Assembly (NCBI RefSeq): GCF_009078285.1
Contig: NZ_RQSP01000013.1
Location: 1 to 61,284, forward strand
Reading direction: 5' to 3'
DNA from: Bifidobacterium jacchi
GTDB lineage: Bacteria; Actinomycetota; Actinomycetes; Actinomycetales; Bifidobacteriaceae
Length of the DNA: 61,284 nucleotides
The notes beneath the pieces were generated by a model. That model made no database searches and had not been told where the DNA came from. It worked only from the letters and a program-made list of their open reading frames with translations. The position numbers and the translations under genes are program-made. Below are positions 51,382-61,182 of the stretch, piece after piece. Position 1 is the first letter of the stretch; each line of letters starts with the position of its first letter.

Positions 51382-53012
51382 GCCCGATGCCCTCCGATCT
51401 GTTGGTTCCGCTCGATTCCCGTGGCCCCCGGCTCCATATCCATCGCCTTGAGCACGGCGTTGCGACCATACCGTCGCCTGACGGCGAGCATCGCACGCTG
51501 CACGTTCTCGCTGCGACGCTCCCGCGATGCCGATCGCCCGTCCGGCGACGCCCGGACGCTTTCACAATCAACACCCGACGAATCAGCGCACAACGAATCG
51601 GTGCACGAAGAATCAGAAGCCGCCGATGTCGCGAACAGGTCAGGCTGCTCATATCGTTTCCCCGCCATGCGCCGCGCATCGGTTGACAGGTCCCCGGCCA
51701 CCACGGTAAGACGACGCACGAGCAGCAGGGGATCTGCAACACGAAGAAACACCGTCGTCACGGCCGCGCGAATCCTATCGGCCGAAGCGGTGTACCCGCC
51801 TAGAGCGATCGAACCGCCGGCCGCTTCGGGAACTCTGCGCCCGTAATGATCGATGCCGACGGGCCCTTGGTACTCCCGCGCGGCCCTCTTCGCCTGTTTC
51901 CTCAACGCGTCATCCACGCAATCATCAAGCCGTCTGGGATCGAGACTGCCGGAGTCATATCCGATCGACAGGGTGATTCGATTCGTGCACGCGCCTCTGC
52001 CGGTCAGGTCGAGAGCGAGAGTATCGGCCATCTCCTTGGCTATCAGCAAAGCGGTCGCACTGTCCGCAGGCCCGGTAAGCACCTGACCGACACTGGCGCT
52101 GTGGGCTTGCGGCGCATACGCCTTGATGTCGTCGATCGTGCACGGCTCCCATCCCCAGGCATGATCGATCAGCAGTTCGGCGTTCACCCCGAACATGCGG
52201 TACAGCAGCTCCTCGTTGTAGTAGTCGCCCGCACCTCCGATCGAACAGCGGGCGATGTCACCCATCGTGAACAGCCCCTTGCCTTCCAGCCGACGCGCAT
52301 AACCTCTCCCCACACGCCAGAAGTCGGTCAGCGGACGATGATTCCACAGAAGCCGCCTATACGAGCGCTCATCGAGTTCGGCGACACGAACACCGTCACG
52401 ATCGGCCGGCATGTGTTTGGCGACGACATCCATGGCCACTTTGGCAAGATACAGATTCGATCCGATGCCCGCAGTGGCCGTGATGCCCGTCTCCCGCATG
52501 ATCTGCCGGACGATCGTCCTTGCCAGATCATGCGGAGTCAGTCCGTACATCGACAGATAGTGCGTCACATCCATGAACACCTCGTCCACGGAATATACGT
52601 GAATGTCCCGCGGCGAGGCATACCGCAGATAGATGCCGTAGATATGCGCGCTGACGTCAAGGTAATGCGCCATTCTCGGCATGGCCGCGATGTAGCGCGC
52701 ACATAGGGACGGATCGGCGGCGAGTTCGCGGGCGTCGCAGGACTCGCCGGCAAAGCGCCGACCGGGTGCGCGCAGCCTACGGGCCTCGTTGACGCGAGAC
52801 ATGACCTCCATGACCTCGAACAGTCGGGCTCGCCCGCCAAGGCCATATTCCTTGAGCGAGGGAGACACCGCCAGACAGATGGTCTTGCTGGTACGAGAGA
52901 CGTCAGCGACCACAAGGTTGGTGCAGAGCGGATCAAGCCCACGCGCCACGCATTCCGCAGAGGCATAGAACGATTTGAGATCAACCGCCACATAGACGCT
53001 TCCCGTCGCCAT
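51378..53012 (-). CDS. Y-family DNA polymerase (UmuC/UvrX/DinB-like)
   Basis: Error-prone translesion polymerase, 544 residues. The N-terminal metal motif is YVAVDLKSFYASAECVARG (about 7-25). The second acidic motif is VYSVDEVFMDVTHYLSMYGL, GITATAGIGSNLYLAK completes the palm, and helix-hairpin-helix WRVGRGYARRLEGKGLFTMG follows. A C-terminal extension of about 100 Ser/Asp-rich residues is variable. ATG 53012 has AGGAGT at good spacing. Two LexA-like boxes lie 90-125 bp upstream, so SOS induction is likely. It forms a two-gene operon with the YolD-like gene. Confidence 0.92.
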   Translation of the reverse strand: MATGSVYVAVDLKSFYASAECVARGLDPLCTNLVVADVSRTSKTICLAVSPSLKEYGLGGRARLFEVMEVMSRVNEARRLRAPGRRFAGESCDARELAADPSLCARYIAAMPRMAHYLDVSAHIYGIYLRYASPRDIHVYSVDEVFMDVTHYLSMYGLTPHDLARTIVRQIMRETGITATAGIGSNLYLAKVAMDVVAKHMPADRDGVRVAELDERSYRRLLWNHRPLTDFWRVGRGYARRLEGKGLFTMGDIARCSIGGAGDYYNEELLYRMFGVNAELLIDHAWGWEPCTIDDIKAYAPQAHSASVGQVLTGPADSATALLIAKEMADTLALDLTGRGACTNRITLSIGYDSGSLDPRRLDDCVDDALRKQAKRAAREYQGPVGIDHYGRRVPEAAGGSIALGGYTASADRIRAAVTTVFLRVADPLLLVRRLTVVAGDLSTDARRMAGKRYEQPDLFATSAASDSSCTDSLCADSSGVDCESVRASPDGRSASRERRSENVQRAMLAVRRRYGRNAVLKAMDMEPGATGIERNQQIGGHRA

Positions 53013-53100
53013 AGCGCACTCCTTTCGTCATCGTTTCGTCACCATCAGGTGTTCCGACATCGCATCGGTGCCCCGACCCTACGACACACCGACCTCGATG

Positions 53101-53114
53101 TCGAACAATCGTAC
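53101..53114 (-). promoter_or_regulatory. Candidate LexA (SOS) box 1
   Basis: TCGAACAATCGTAC fits the Gram-positive/actinobacterial SOS consensus GAAC-N4-GTTC with one mismatch in the right half (GTAC). It lies about 90 bp upstream of the polymerase gene. Confidence 0.55.
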
Positions 53115-53122
53115 TACAGTGA

Positions 53123-53138
53123 TCGAACAACTGTTTGA
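53123..53138 (-). promoter_or_regulatory. Candidate LexA (SOS) box 2
   Basis: TCGAACAACTGTTTGA is a 16-bp near-palindrome matching GAAC-N4-GTTC with one substitution (GTTT). It is the better of the two boxes and is spaced 22 bp from the first, about two helical turns. Confidence 0.65.
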
Positions 53139-53276
53139 ACATCGGCGCGTCGCCCAAGGCGCACGCAACCGCCCGACCCCGCGTCATCGCAAGCGAACGC
53201 ACCGATGTAGCCGCCGATTGATAGTGTGGACGGATAGCGAATCCCCAGTCCCACGGTTTTGGAAGGGAGCCTTGGC

Positions 53277-54785
53277 TTGTCAGCTGAACTTGAAGACATT
53301 CATGAGGAATGCGGAATCTTCGGAGTCTGGGGGCACCCCGACGCCGCCCGTCTGACGTATTTCGGATTGCATGCGCTGCAGCATCGAGGTCAGGAGGGAG
53401 CAGGAATCGTCTCCAACGACCACGGCCACCTCATCGGCCATCGTGGGCTCGGACTGCTCACTCAGGTCTTCAGCGACGAGCATGAGATCTCCCGCCTGAA
53501 GGGCGACCGTGCCATCGGTCACGTGCGCTATGCGACCTCCGGATCCGGGTCCACCGACAACATCCAGCCGTTCATCTTTCGATTCCACGACGGCGACATG
53601 GCACTGTGCCACAACGGCAATCTCACCAATTGCCAGACGCTGCGCCGCAATCTTGAGAACGAGGGTGCGATCTTCCACTCGAACTCCGACACCGAGGTGC
53701 TTATGCATCTCATCCGTCGCTCCTCCAAGTCCGCGTTCATGGACAAGCTCAAGGAGGCGCTCAACACTGTTCACGGCGGATTCGCCTACCTGCTGATGAC
53801 CGAGACGGCGATGATAGGGGCCCTCGATCCGAACGGATTCAGACCCCTCTCGCTCGGCCGCATGAAGAACGGCGCATACGTGCTGGCATCAGAGACCTGC
53901 GCACTCGACGTGGTCGGTGCCGAACTCGTGCGCAACATCCGTCCCGGCGAGATCGTCGTGGTCTCCGATCACGGATACAAGATCGTCCAGTACACCAGCA
54001 AAACGCAGCTCGCCATCTGCTCGATGGAGTTCATCTACTTCGCGCGTCCGGACTCCGACATCTACGGCGTCAACGTGCATTCCGCCCGAAAGCGCATGGG
54101 CGCAAGGCTTGCCGCAGAGGCTCCGGCGGATGCCGACATGGTGATCGGCGTGCCGAACTCGTCGCTGTCGGCGGCATCGGGTTATGCCGAAGCCGCGCAT
54201 CTTCCCAATGAGATGGGCCTGATCAAAAACCAGTACGTCGCCCGCACGTTCATCCAACCCACGCAGGAGCTGCGGGAGCAGGGTGTGAGGATGAAGCTGT
54301 CCGCGGTGCGAGGCGTGGTCAAGGGCAAACGCGTCGTCGTCATCGACGATTCGATAGTTCGCGGAACCACCTCGAAGCGCATCGTGCAGCTGCTCAAGGA
54401 GGCGGGCGCCGCTGAAGTGCATATGCGCATCAGCTCGCCGCCCCTCAAATACCCGTGCTTCTACGGCATCGACATCTCCACTACGCGCGAGCTCATTGCA
54501 GGGCACAAAAGCGTCGAGGAGATACGCCAGTACATCGGCGCGGACTCTCTCGCGTTCCTGTCGCTCGATGGACTGGTCGAATCGATAGGTCTGAACGCGA
54601 ACGCCCCGTACGGAGGACTGTGCGTCGCCTATTTCAATGGCGACTATCCGACCGCGCTGGATGACTACGAAGCGGACTTCCTCAAGTCGCTCACCCCGCA
54701 GGACCGCGTCAGGCTCCCGGAATTCGCTTTGTACAAAAGCAAGTACGAGGGCAACGAATACGCTGTGAAGCCGGCTGACGACTGA
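53277..54785 (+). CDS. purF: Amidophosphoribosyltransferase
   Basis: First committed step of purine synthesis: PRPP plus glutamine gives phosphoribosylamine. In the 502-residue protein a short propeptide ([11 protein letters not shown]) precedes the N-terminal nucleophile cysteine in CGIFGVWG. Glutaminase residues follow ([21 protein letters not shown]), then the PRPP-binding [14 protein letters not shown] in the transferase domain. I place the start at TTG 53277, because GGAAGGGAG stands 7 nt before it and the propeptide length fits the family. purM follows after 117 bp. Confidence 0.96.
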   Translation: MSAELEDIHEECGIFGVWGHPDAARLTYFGLHALQHRGQEGAGIVSNDHGHLIGHRGLGLLTQVFSDEHEISRLKGDRAIGHVRYATSGSGSTDNIQPFIFRFHDGDMALCHNGNLTNCQTLRRNLENEGAIFHSNSDTEVLMHLIRRSSKSAFMDKLKEALNTVHGGFAYLLMTETAMIGALDPNGFRPLSLGRMKNGAYVLASETCALDVVGAELVRNIRPGEIVVVSDHGYKIVQYTSKTQLAICSMEFIYFARPDSDIYGVNVHSARKRMGARLAAEAPADADMVIGVPNSSLSAASGYAEAAHLPNEMGLIKNQYVARTFIQPTQELREQGVRMKLSAVRGVVKGKRVVVIDDSIVRGTTSKRIVQLLKEAGAAEVHMRISSPPLKYPCFYGIDISTTRELIAGHKSVEEIRQYIGADSLAFLSLDGLVESIGLNANAPYGGLCVAYFNGDYPTALDDYEADFLKSLTPQDRVRLPEFALYKSKYEGNEYAVKPADD

Positions 54786-54902
54786 CGCTCCCGCTATCGC
54801 CGGCACCTTTGCGCCAGCCGTGTCTGGCGCCTGCACCGACCGTGAGAAGGTCGGCAACGACTGTAAACGACCATGGAACGACCATAGAACAAGGAGAGAA
54901 AC

Positions 54903-55949
54903 ATGCCCAAAGCCTACGAGAACGCCGGTGTGAGCGTCGAAGCAGGTTATGAGGTCGTCAATCGCATCAAAGCACATGTGGCACGAACGGCACGTCCCGG
55001 CGCCGGTGGCATCGGCGGTTTCGGCGGTCTGTTCGATCTCGCCTCCCTCGGCTACAAGGAACCGGTGCTGGTTTCCGGCACGGATGGCGTGGGTACCAAG
55101 CTCATGGTGGCCAAGATGATGAACAAGCATGACACGATCGGTCAGGACTGCGTGGCCATGTGCGTCAACGACATCCTCGCGCAGGGTGCCGAGCCGCTGT
55201 TCTTCCTCGACTACATCGCCTGCGGCAAGAACGATCCGGCCCTGCTCGAACAGGTCGTCAAAGGCGTGGCCGACGGCTGCGTGGACGCCGGTGCCGCACT
55301 GGTCGGCGGCGAGACCGCGGAAATGCCCGACATGTATGATGCCGACGAATACGACCTGGCCGGTTTCACCGTCGGTGTCGTGGAGAAGTCGAAGATCATC
55401 GATGGCAGCGCCATCGCCGAAGGCGACGTGCTCATCGGTCTGCCATCCTCCGGCATCCATTCCAACGGCTATTCGCTGGTGCGCAAGATCCTGTTCAAGG
55501 ACCACGACCTGACCGTCGATTCCAAGCCCGAAGAGCTGGGCGGCGAGACGCTGGGCGAGGAGATCCTGAAGCCCACGCGCATCTACGCGAAGCCGCTGAA
55601 GCCCCTGTTTGCCGGCGACGACCTGCTGCACGGCGTGGCCCACATCACCGGTGGCGCATTCATCGAGAAGGTGCCGCGCATCATTCCCGAGGGACTGGCC
55701 GCCGCGTTCGACATCACCAGCTGGGATGTGCCGCCGATCTTCCGTCTGCTTGAGAAGCTGGGCGACGTGGACGAGCTGGAGATGTACAACATCTTCAACA
55801 TGGGCATCGGCATGGTGCTCGTCGTCGCACCGGACAAGGTCGCCGAAGTCGAGCGTATCCTCGATCAGGAGCAGGAGAGGCACTACACGGTGGGCCGCAT
55901 CGTCAAGGACGTGGACGGCACCCGCGTGCAGCTGCATAAGGGAATGTGA
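54903..55949 (+). CDS. purM: Phosphoribosylformylglycinamidine cyclo-ligase
   Basis: ATP-dependent ring closure giving aminoimidazole ribonucleotide. The 348-residue enzyme shows [63 protein letters not shown] and [16 protein letters not shown] 54903 follows AAGGAGAG. The upstream spacer holds GCGCCAG/CTGGCGC and CCGACC/GGTCGG hairpins without T-runs. purD begins at the purM stop. Confidence 0.97.
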   Translation: MPKAYENAGVSVEAGYEVVNRIKAHVARTARPGAGGIGGFGGLFDLASLGYKEPVLVSGTDGVGTKLMVAKMMNKHDTIGQDCVAMCVNDILAQGAEPLFFLDYIACGKNDPALLEQVVKGVADGCVDAGAALVGGETAEMPDMYDADEYDLAGFTVGVVEKSKIIDGSAIAEGDVLIGLPSSGIHSNGYSLVRKILFKDHDLTVDSKPEELGGETLGEEILKPTRIYAKPLKPLFAGDDLLHGVAHITGGAFIEKVPRIIPEGLAAAFDITSWDVPPIFRLLEKLGDVDELEMYNIFNMGIGMVLVVAPDKVAEVERILDQEQERHYTVGRIVKDVDGTRVQLHKGM

Positions 55950-55960
55950 CGGAAAGGACG

Positions 55961-57241
55961 ATGGACAACATGGGACAGAAGGTTCTGGTCATCGGGTCGG
56001 GCGCACGAGAGCATGCCATCGCGCATGCGCTGCTGCGAGGCGGCAGCGTCGACGAGGTCACCGTGGCCCCGGGCAATCCCGGCATGGAGCTCGACGGCAT
56101 CCGTACCACGCAGATCGACGAGTCGAATCATGCCGCACTCATCGCTTTCGTTCAGGACAACCATTACGACTGGGTGTTCGTCGGCCCCGAAGTTCCGCTG
56201 ATCGAAGGTCTTGTCGATGATATGGAGGCCGCAGGCATCAAGGCGTTCGGACCGAGCAAGGCTGCGGCGCAGATCGAAGGCTCGAAGGACTTCGCCAAGC
56301 GTCTCATGGAACGTCACGGCATCCCCACCGCCAGATATCGCACGTTCGACAATCTGGATGATTCCATCGCCTACGTGCGCGAGCATGGCGCGCCGATCGT
56401 CATCAAGGCAGACGGCCTGGCCGCCGGCAAGGGCGTGACCGTGGCCATGGACGAGGACACTGCGGTCAAGGCGCTGGACGACATCTTCATCGACCATCGC
56501 TTCGGCAACGCGGGAGCCAAGGTCGTCATCGAGGATTATCTCGAAGGCCAGGAGTTCTCTCTGATGAGCTTCGTGCGCGGCACCGAGTTCTGGCCCATGC
56601 CCATCGCCCAGGATCACAAGCGCGCATGGGATGGAGACAAGGGGCCGAACACGGGCGGCATGGGCGCATACAGCCCAGTGCCTCAGATCGGAAATGACGT
56701 GATCGAAGCCGCGATCAACGACATCGTCCGTCCCACCGTCGAAGCGATGGCCGCCGAAGGCACGCCGTTCACCGGCATCCTCTACGCCGGACTCATCGCC
56801 ACCGCACAGGGGCCGAAGGTCATCGAATTCAACGCCCGATTCGGCGACCCGGAGACCGAAGTGGTGCTGCCGCGTCTCACCAGCGATCTCGCGGCATCGA
56901 TCAGCGCGATTCTCAACGGAGTCGAGCCGCAATTCACATGGGTCGAGGATGGTGCAACGCTCGGCGTCGTTCTCGCGTCCGACGGCTATCCGACCGATGT
57001 CGTCACCGGCGTGCCAATCCCCGACATCACCGTGGACAGCGACTCGCATGTCTACTATGCCGGAGTGACGAACGATGACGATGGTCGACTGATCGCATCA
57101 TCCGGCCGTGTGCTCTTCGTCGAAACCAGCGCCCCCGACATCAGAACCGCCCAGGGCAAGGTCTACGCGATCCTCGACCGACTTGACGTCACCGGCATGT
57201 TCTATCGCCATGACATCGGGGCCAAGGCGCCGAACGCCTGA
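55961..57241 (+). CDS. purD: Phosphoribosylamine-glycine ligase
   Basis: ATP-grasp enzyme making GAR from phosphoribosylamine, the product of PurF encoded just upstream. The protein of about 426 residues shows VLVIGSGAREHAIAHAL near the N-terminus, ATP-grasp VIKADGLAAGKGVTVAM, HKRAWDGDKGPNTGGMGAYS and IEFNARFGDPETEVVLPRL. The start is ambiguous: ATG 55961 or 55970 both share GGAAAGG, and a GTG at 55946 overlaps the purM stop. Tight spacing marks a purF-purM-purD operon. Confidence 0.95.
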   Translation: MDNMGQKVLVIGSGAREHAIAHALLRGGSVDEVTVAPGNPGMELDGIRTTQIDESNHAALIAFVQDNHYDWVFVGPEVPLIEGLVDDMEAAGIKAFGPSKAAAQIEGSKDFAKRLMERHGIPTARYRTFDNLDDSIAYVREHGAPIVIKADGLAAGKGVTVAMDEDTAVKALDDIFIDHRFGNAGAKVVIEDYLEGQEFSLMSFVRGTEFWPMPIAQDHKRAWDGDKGPNTGGMGAYSPVPQIGNDVIEAAINDIVRPTVEAMAAEGTPFTGILYAGLIATAQGPKVIEFNARFGDPETEVVLPRLTSDLAASISAILNGVEPQFTWVEDGATLGVVLASDGYPTDVVTGVPIPDITVDSDSHVYYAGVTNDDDGRLIASSGRVLFVETSAPDIRTAQGKVYAILDRLDVTGMFYRHDIGAKAPNA

Positions 57242-57284
57242 ACACACCGCACACGACGCGTCAGAGCACACGATAGGAGTAGTC

Positions 57285-59096
57285 ATGCATCGCGAATTTA
57301 CTCGTCCTCTTGAACAGCCCATAGACGATGACGGGAACCTGTTCTCCCTTCTTGAGGAGAGGGCGCAGCGCACGCCGGACGACTCGCTGGTCGAATACAA
57401 GAGCTCCGAAGGGCAGTGGGCCTCGTTCAGTGCCACGCAGTTCCGTGACAAGGTGATCGCACTGGCCAAGGGGCTCATTGCGCGCGGCATCATGCCGGGC
57501 GACAGTGTTTCGATCATCGCACGGACCTGCTGGCAGTGGACCGCTCTGGACATGGCGATCATGTCGATCGGAGCGCTCACCGTGCCTGTATATGAGACCA
57601 ATTCGCCCGCTCAGGTGAAGATGATCTTCAACGACTCCGAAGTGCGCATGGCGTTCGCCGAAAACGACGAGCAGCGGGACAAGATCGAATCGGTGCGCGA
57701 GCAGTGTCCGACGCTGGGTGACGTGTATGTCATCGGATTCGGTGCGCTCGACACCATAGAGGCATACGGTCGTGGCGTCAGCGATGAGGAGTTCTGGGAA
57801 CGCGAGCGGCTGGTGAGGGGCGACGATCTTGCCACCATCGTCTATACGTCCGGTTCGACGGGCACGCCCAAGGGCATCGAACTGACGCATCGCAATTTCC
57901 TCTTCATCACGAAATCCGGCATTCTCACCATGCCGGACGTGGTATGGAAACCCGGCCGTCGTCTGCTGCTGTTCCTTCCTCTGGCTCATGTGTTCGCCCG
58001 ATACATGCAGTTCGTCTGCTTCGCCGGCAACGTCACTTTGGGACTGTCCAGCGATCTCAAGACGATCCTCGCCGACTTCGGCTCGTTCAAGTCCACCTTC
58101 ATTCTGGCCGTGCCGCGCATTTTCGAAAAGATCTACAATGCGGCATCGCAGAAAGCCGGACGTGGCATCAAGGGTCGCATATTCGCCCGCGCCGCCGCCA
58201 CCGCGAAGGCATGGTCCCGCGCTCAACAATCAGGGGATCCCATCCCGCGCAAACTGCGTGCCGAGCATGCACTGTACCGTCCACTGGTGTATTCCTCGAT
58301 CATGGAGGTGTTCGGAGGGCACGTCGAATATGCGATCTGCGGCGGCGCACCGCTTGACGTGACGATCGCGCATTTCTTCAATGGAGTGGGACTGCCCTTG
58401 CTGGAGGGGTACGGCATGACCGAAACCTGCGCTCCTGCATGCGTGAACCCGGCCGTAGGCTACCGAATCGGCACGATCGGACTGCCGTTCCAAGGTGTCA
58501 CGATGGCGGTGAACGACGACGGGGAGCTGTGCATCAAAAGTCCCGCGGTATGCGCCGGATATCACAACCATCCCGAGGTCACCGCCACGCAGATCACGGA
58601 TGGATGGCTGCACACCGGCGATCTTGGTGAGATCAGCGATGACGGTTTCGTGTCGATCACCGGTCGTAAGAAGGATCTCATCATCACCGCCGGCGGCAAG
58701 AACGTCTCCCCCGGTGAGATGGAGGCTTCCGTCATGACCTCGCCAGTCGTCAGCCAATGCGTCGTCGTAGGGGATCGCAAGCCGTTCATCGCGGCCATCG
58801 TCTCGCTCGATCTTGCGGAAACCAATGCGTGGCTCAAATCGCAGGGAGCCGAAACGGTGCCGGATCTGGCAAGCGCCGCAACAAGCCCCATCGTTCATGC
58901 GGAGGTCGAGCGGGCGATCAACGTCGCCAACGAACTGGTTTCTCGCGCGGAATCCATTCGCAAATTCGAAATCGTGCCCGATGAGTTCACCGAAGAGAAC
59001 GGTCTGCTTACCGCCAGTCTCAAGGCACGTCGTCAGGCCATCACCGACCGATACCGCACTCTGATCAACACGGTCATCTACGCTCCGAAGCAGTGA
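57285..59096 (+). CDS. AMP-dependent long-chain acyl-CoA synthetase
   Basis: Activates fatty acids to acyl-CoA by way of acyl-AMP. The 603-residue ANL-superfamily protein has phosphate loop IVYTSGSTGTPKGIELTHRN, linker/A5 motif GYGMTETCAPA, A7/A8 motifs DGWLHTGDLGEI and ITGRKKDLIITAGGKNVSP, and a long-chain (FadD15-like) C-terminal domain. Because bifidobacteria do not normally beta-oxidise, the product likely enters lipid synthesis. ATG 57285 is chosen, with ATAGGAGT upstream. It lies 43 bp after purD and may share its transcript. Confidence 0.93.
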   Translation: MHREFTRPLEQPIDDDGNLFSLLEERAQRTPDDSLVEYKSSEGQWASFSATQFRDKVIALAKGLIARGIMPGDSVSIIARTCWQWTALDMAIMSIGALTVPVYETNSPAQVKMIFNDSEVRMAFAENDEQRDKIESVREQCPTLGDVYVIGFGALDTIEAYGRGVSDEEFWERERLVRGDDLATIVYTSGSTGTPKGIELTHRNFLFITKSGILTMPDVVWKPGRRLLLFLPLAHVFARYMQFVCFAGNVTLGLSSDLKTILADFGSFKSTFILAVPRIFEKIYNAASQKAGRGIKGRIFARAAATAKAWSRAQQSGDPIPRKLRAEHALYRPLVYSSIMEVFGGHVEYAICGGAPLDVTIAHFFNGVGLPLLEGYGMTETCAPACVNPAVGYRIGTIGLPFQGVTMAVNDDGELCIKSPAVCAGYHNHPEVTATQITDGWLHTGDLGEISDDGFVSITGRKKDLIITAGGKNVSPGEMEASVMTSPVVSQCVVVGDRKPFIAAIVSLDLAETNAWLKSQGAETVPDLASAATSPIVHAEVERAINVANELVSRAESIRKFEIVPDEFTEENGLLTASLKARRQAITDRYRTLINTVIYAPKQ

Positions 59097-59261
59097 TGAC
59101 ACTGTGACGCCACCCAAGTTATCCACATTTCGCCGTTTTCAGGCATAGGTTCCGACCACAAGACCCTGTTGGGCTGGACTTTGCCTCCCGATTCATGCAT
59201 GGTGATGCCACAGGTCGACGATCATCGGGATCGTCGACCATGCGAGGCATGAGGAGGCACC

Positions 59262-60527
59262 ATGAACGGCTATGCGAATCGAACGCGTCACACACTGGAG
59301 ACGCTGGAGAGAAACCGACTTCGGCGGAGAATCAGATGGCACCATCAGCATCGCTTGGACAATGCTCCACCATCCGGCGGCAACCGGTTTGGCCTCGTCC
59401 CCTTTGATTCCAACCCCTTTGATTCCAGACCGTTTCACGCCGACCCGCTCGACATCGTTCCATTCGGTTCCTGTCAGACTGCCACATCCGCCAGTGCAAC
59501 CGTGACAACCCGATTCGCCCGTATCATCGGCAGTCTGACAGACCATTGTCGTCGAGCATGCACATTCCTGCACCGTCATGCAGCACGTCGGTTTAGGCGA
59601 TCGTCGTCGCACTGCGCGTCATCGAATGCCCGCCGACCTCGCAATGCGCCAGGACACGCGCAACGACAGCGCATCACGATGACGATCGCTGCTTGCCTCG
59701 CGACGCTGATGCTGAGCATTCCCGTGATCATGCCGCGTGCCGCATCGTCGATGGTTCCATTGCCGACACAGTCAGTGGAACCATCGTCACGGCCTACGGT
59801 GGGATCGATGCCATCACGTTCAACGATTTCACTGTCATCGATTTCACTGTCGCCGACACGCATGAAGCAGCTTCTTGATTGGCGTCTGCAAGTCGGTTCA
59901 TGTGGTTCCATCAGGCGATCAGATCAGACTCGGCTCACGCTGCCGGCTTTGCAAACATCCATGCAGATATTCGGCGGGGCTGAGTCGTCTGCGTCATATC
60001 GGCATCCGTTCGCGACGACCCTTCAGGATGATTCTCATGCACGAGGTCATTTGCCATTGGCGATTCAGAGCGACGACGGATGCACATCGCGTATGACATG
60101 GCCCGTCGACTCCCCCGATGTGATTCGCGCGTTCGATCAGCCTTCAAAACCCTGGCTGGCAGGACATCGCGGCGTGGATCTGGCTGCCGAATCCGGGGAC
60201 AGGATCATAGCCCCGGCGGAAGGCACCGTTTCGTTCAGCGGCTCAGTGGCCGGCAAGTCGGTGGTGAGCGTCACGCACACCGGGCGCAATACCGGTCTGG
60301 TGTCCACGTTCGAGCCCGCTAGTAGTTCATTGGCTGTCGGAACTATGGTCAGGCGCGGACAAGCGGTGGCGACGGTCGAAGGCGAATCGGATCATTGCAC
60401 TGACACATGCCTGCACTGGGGCATCAAACGCGCGGGCGCGAACACGAGCGTCGAAGGTCGGACTCAATATCTTGATCCTCACCGGTATGCGACTGCGGGC
60501 CGCATAGGACTCAAACCAGCGACGTGA
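59262..60527 (+). CDS. M23-family metallopeptidase, membrane-anchored
   Basis: A 421-residue cell-wall hydrolase-like protein. The cytoplasmic N-terminus is long and basic (about 1-140). One membrane segment or uncleaved signal follows (TIAACLATLMLSIPVIMP, about 141-158), then a Ser/Thr linker and the C-terminal LytM/M23 domain: metal ligands in GHRGVDLAA (His and Asp) and LHWGIK (His). It would cut peptidoglycan cross-bridges or act as an activator. The ATG has a near-ideal GAGGAGG site. Two Cys near the active site (DHCTDTCLHWG) are unusual and could form a disulfide. Confidence 0.88.
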   Translation: MNGYANRTRHTLETLERNRLRRRIRWHHQHRLDNAPPSGGNRFGLVPFDSNPFDSRPFHADPLDIVPFGSCQTATSASATVTTRFARIIGSLTDHCRRACTFLHRHAARRFRRSSSHCASSNARRPRNAPGHAQRQRITMTIAACLATLMLSIPVIMPRAASSMVPLPTQSVEPSSRPTVGSMPSRSTISLSSISLSPTRMKQLLDWRLQVGSCGSIRRSDQTRLTLPALQTSMQIFGGAESSASYRHPFATTLQDDSHARGHLPLAIQSDDGCTSRMTWPVDSPDVIRAFDQPSKPWLAGHRGVDLAAESGDRIIAPAEGTVSFSGSVAGKSVVSVTHTGRNTGLVSTFEPASSSLAVGTMVRRGQAVATVEGESDHCTDTCLHWGIKRAGANTSVEGRTQYLDPHRYATAGRIGLKPAT

Positions 60528-60707
60528 ATGCGCCGACGTGAGCCGATGACGTCATACGTCACAGGCTTGTCTGTGAATCGTGTGTTCCTCGATGTGCTTT
60601 GCATGTGCTCGTCAAGTCGGGAGCATCAGAGACTTCTGTTGTTTTCATGGGTTAGATGGTGGGGCACCATAGTTGGACACTAGAGGGGAACGAGAGAGGG
60701 ACGCTGA

Positions 60708-60779
60708 TTTAGCGCAACCATACTCCGAAACAACACACTGCTTTAGCGCAAGTGCTTTAGCGCAAGGTCTCTAGCGCAA
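60708..60779. repeat. TTTAGCGCAA iterated repeats
   Basis: TTTAGCGCAA occurs at 60708-60717, 60742-60751 and 60756-60765, and as TCTAGCGCAA at 60770-60779. The last three are spaced exactly 14 bp apart. The same core, AGCGCAA, reappears inside the palindrome downstream. They resemble iterated protein-binding sites. Confidence 0.75.
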
Positions 60780-60884
60780 GGATTTCTCGAAAAGAAGGCG
60801 AACTTCGTAGAATCCTTGCGCTGGGACGAGGCTTAGCGCAAAGATTCTACGAACTCAACGCAAATCCCGAAAAATCCTTGCGCA
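60773..60884. repeat. Nested imperfect palindrome, possible structured RNA
   Basis: Inner arms 60804-60822 (TTCGTAGAATCCTTGCGCT) and 60835-60853 pair over 19 bp with one mismatch around a 12-nt loop. Outer arms 60773-60788 (AGCGCAAGGATTTCTC) and 60869-60884 pair with about one mismatch. Four copies of GCGCAAGGATT, two in each direction, build it. It could fold as RNA on either strand. Confidence 0.7.
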
Positions 60885-61182
60885 AAGGAAGTGTGCAAAG
60901 GAAGCACGAGGAAGCGCAAGCGAGAGGAAGCACGAGCGAAAGCTCAAGCGAGAAAGGCAGCGCAAGCGAGAGAGAGAAAAAGAGATAATTAAAGAAAGAT
61001 AGAGAAAGGACACAGTAGAGAAAGGGCACCAGAGCAGGGACACCACTGAGCGCAAGCTCCACGGTTCTTCTTGGCCGATGAGCATCCTACCCGAAAAGCG
61101 TCATTCCTCTACCGTCCCAACGGCTCAGCAACGAACCACCACACAGATAACGACAGAAGCCGTCGAACATCACGGGGTCATC

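Larger units (their letters stand above)
60528..61182. other. Non-coding region with iterated repeats and palindrome
   Basis: About 650 bp with no credible gene. It contains three 14-bp spaced TTTAGCGCAA-type repeats, a 110-bp nested imperfect palindrome, and a purine-rich tract (60885-61025) full of GAGGAAGC/GCAAGCGAG repeats. Frames on either strand in the purine tract are compositionally extreme and lack ribosome-binding sites. Confidence 0.6.

Noticed and set aside
53889..55937. Minus-strand open frame of about 680 codons
   Set aside because: It is antisense to purF and purM.
60847..61062. 71-codon minus-strand hydrophobic frame
   Set aside because: The hydrophobic Leu/Phe/Ser composition is a direct result of the purine tract read in reverse; there is no ribosome-binding site.
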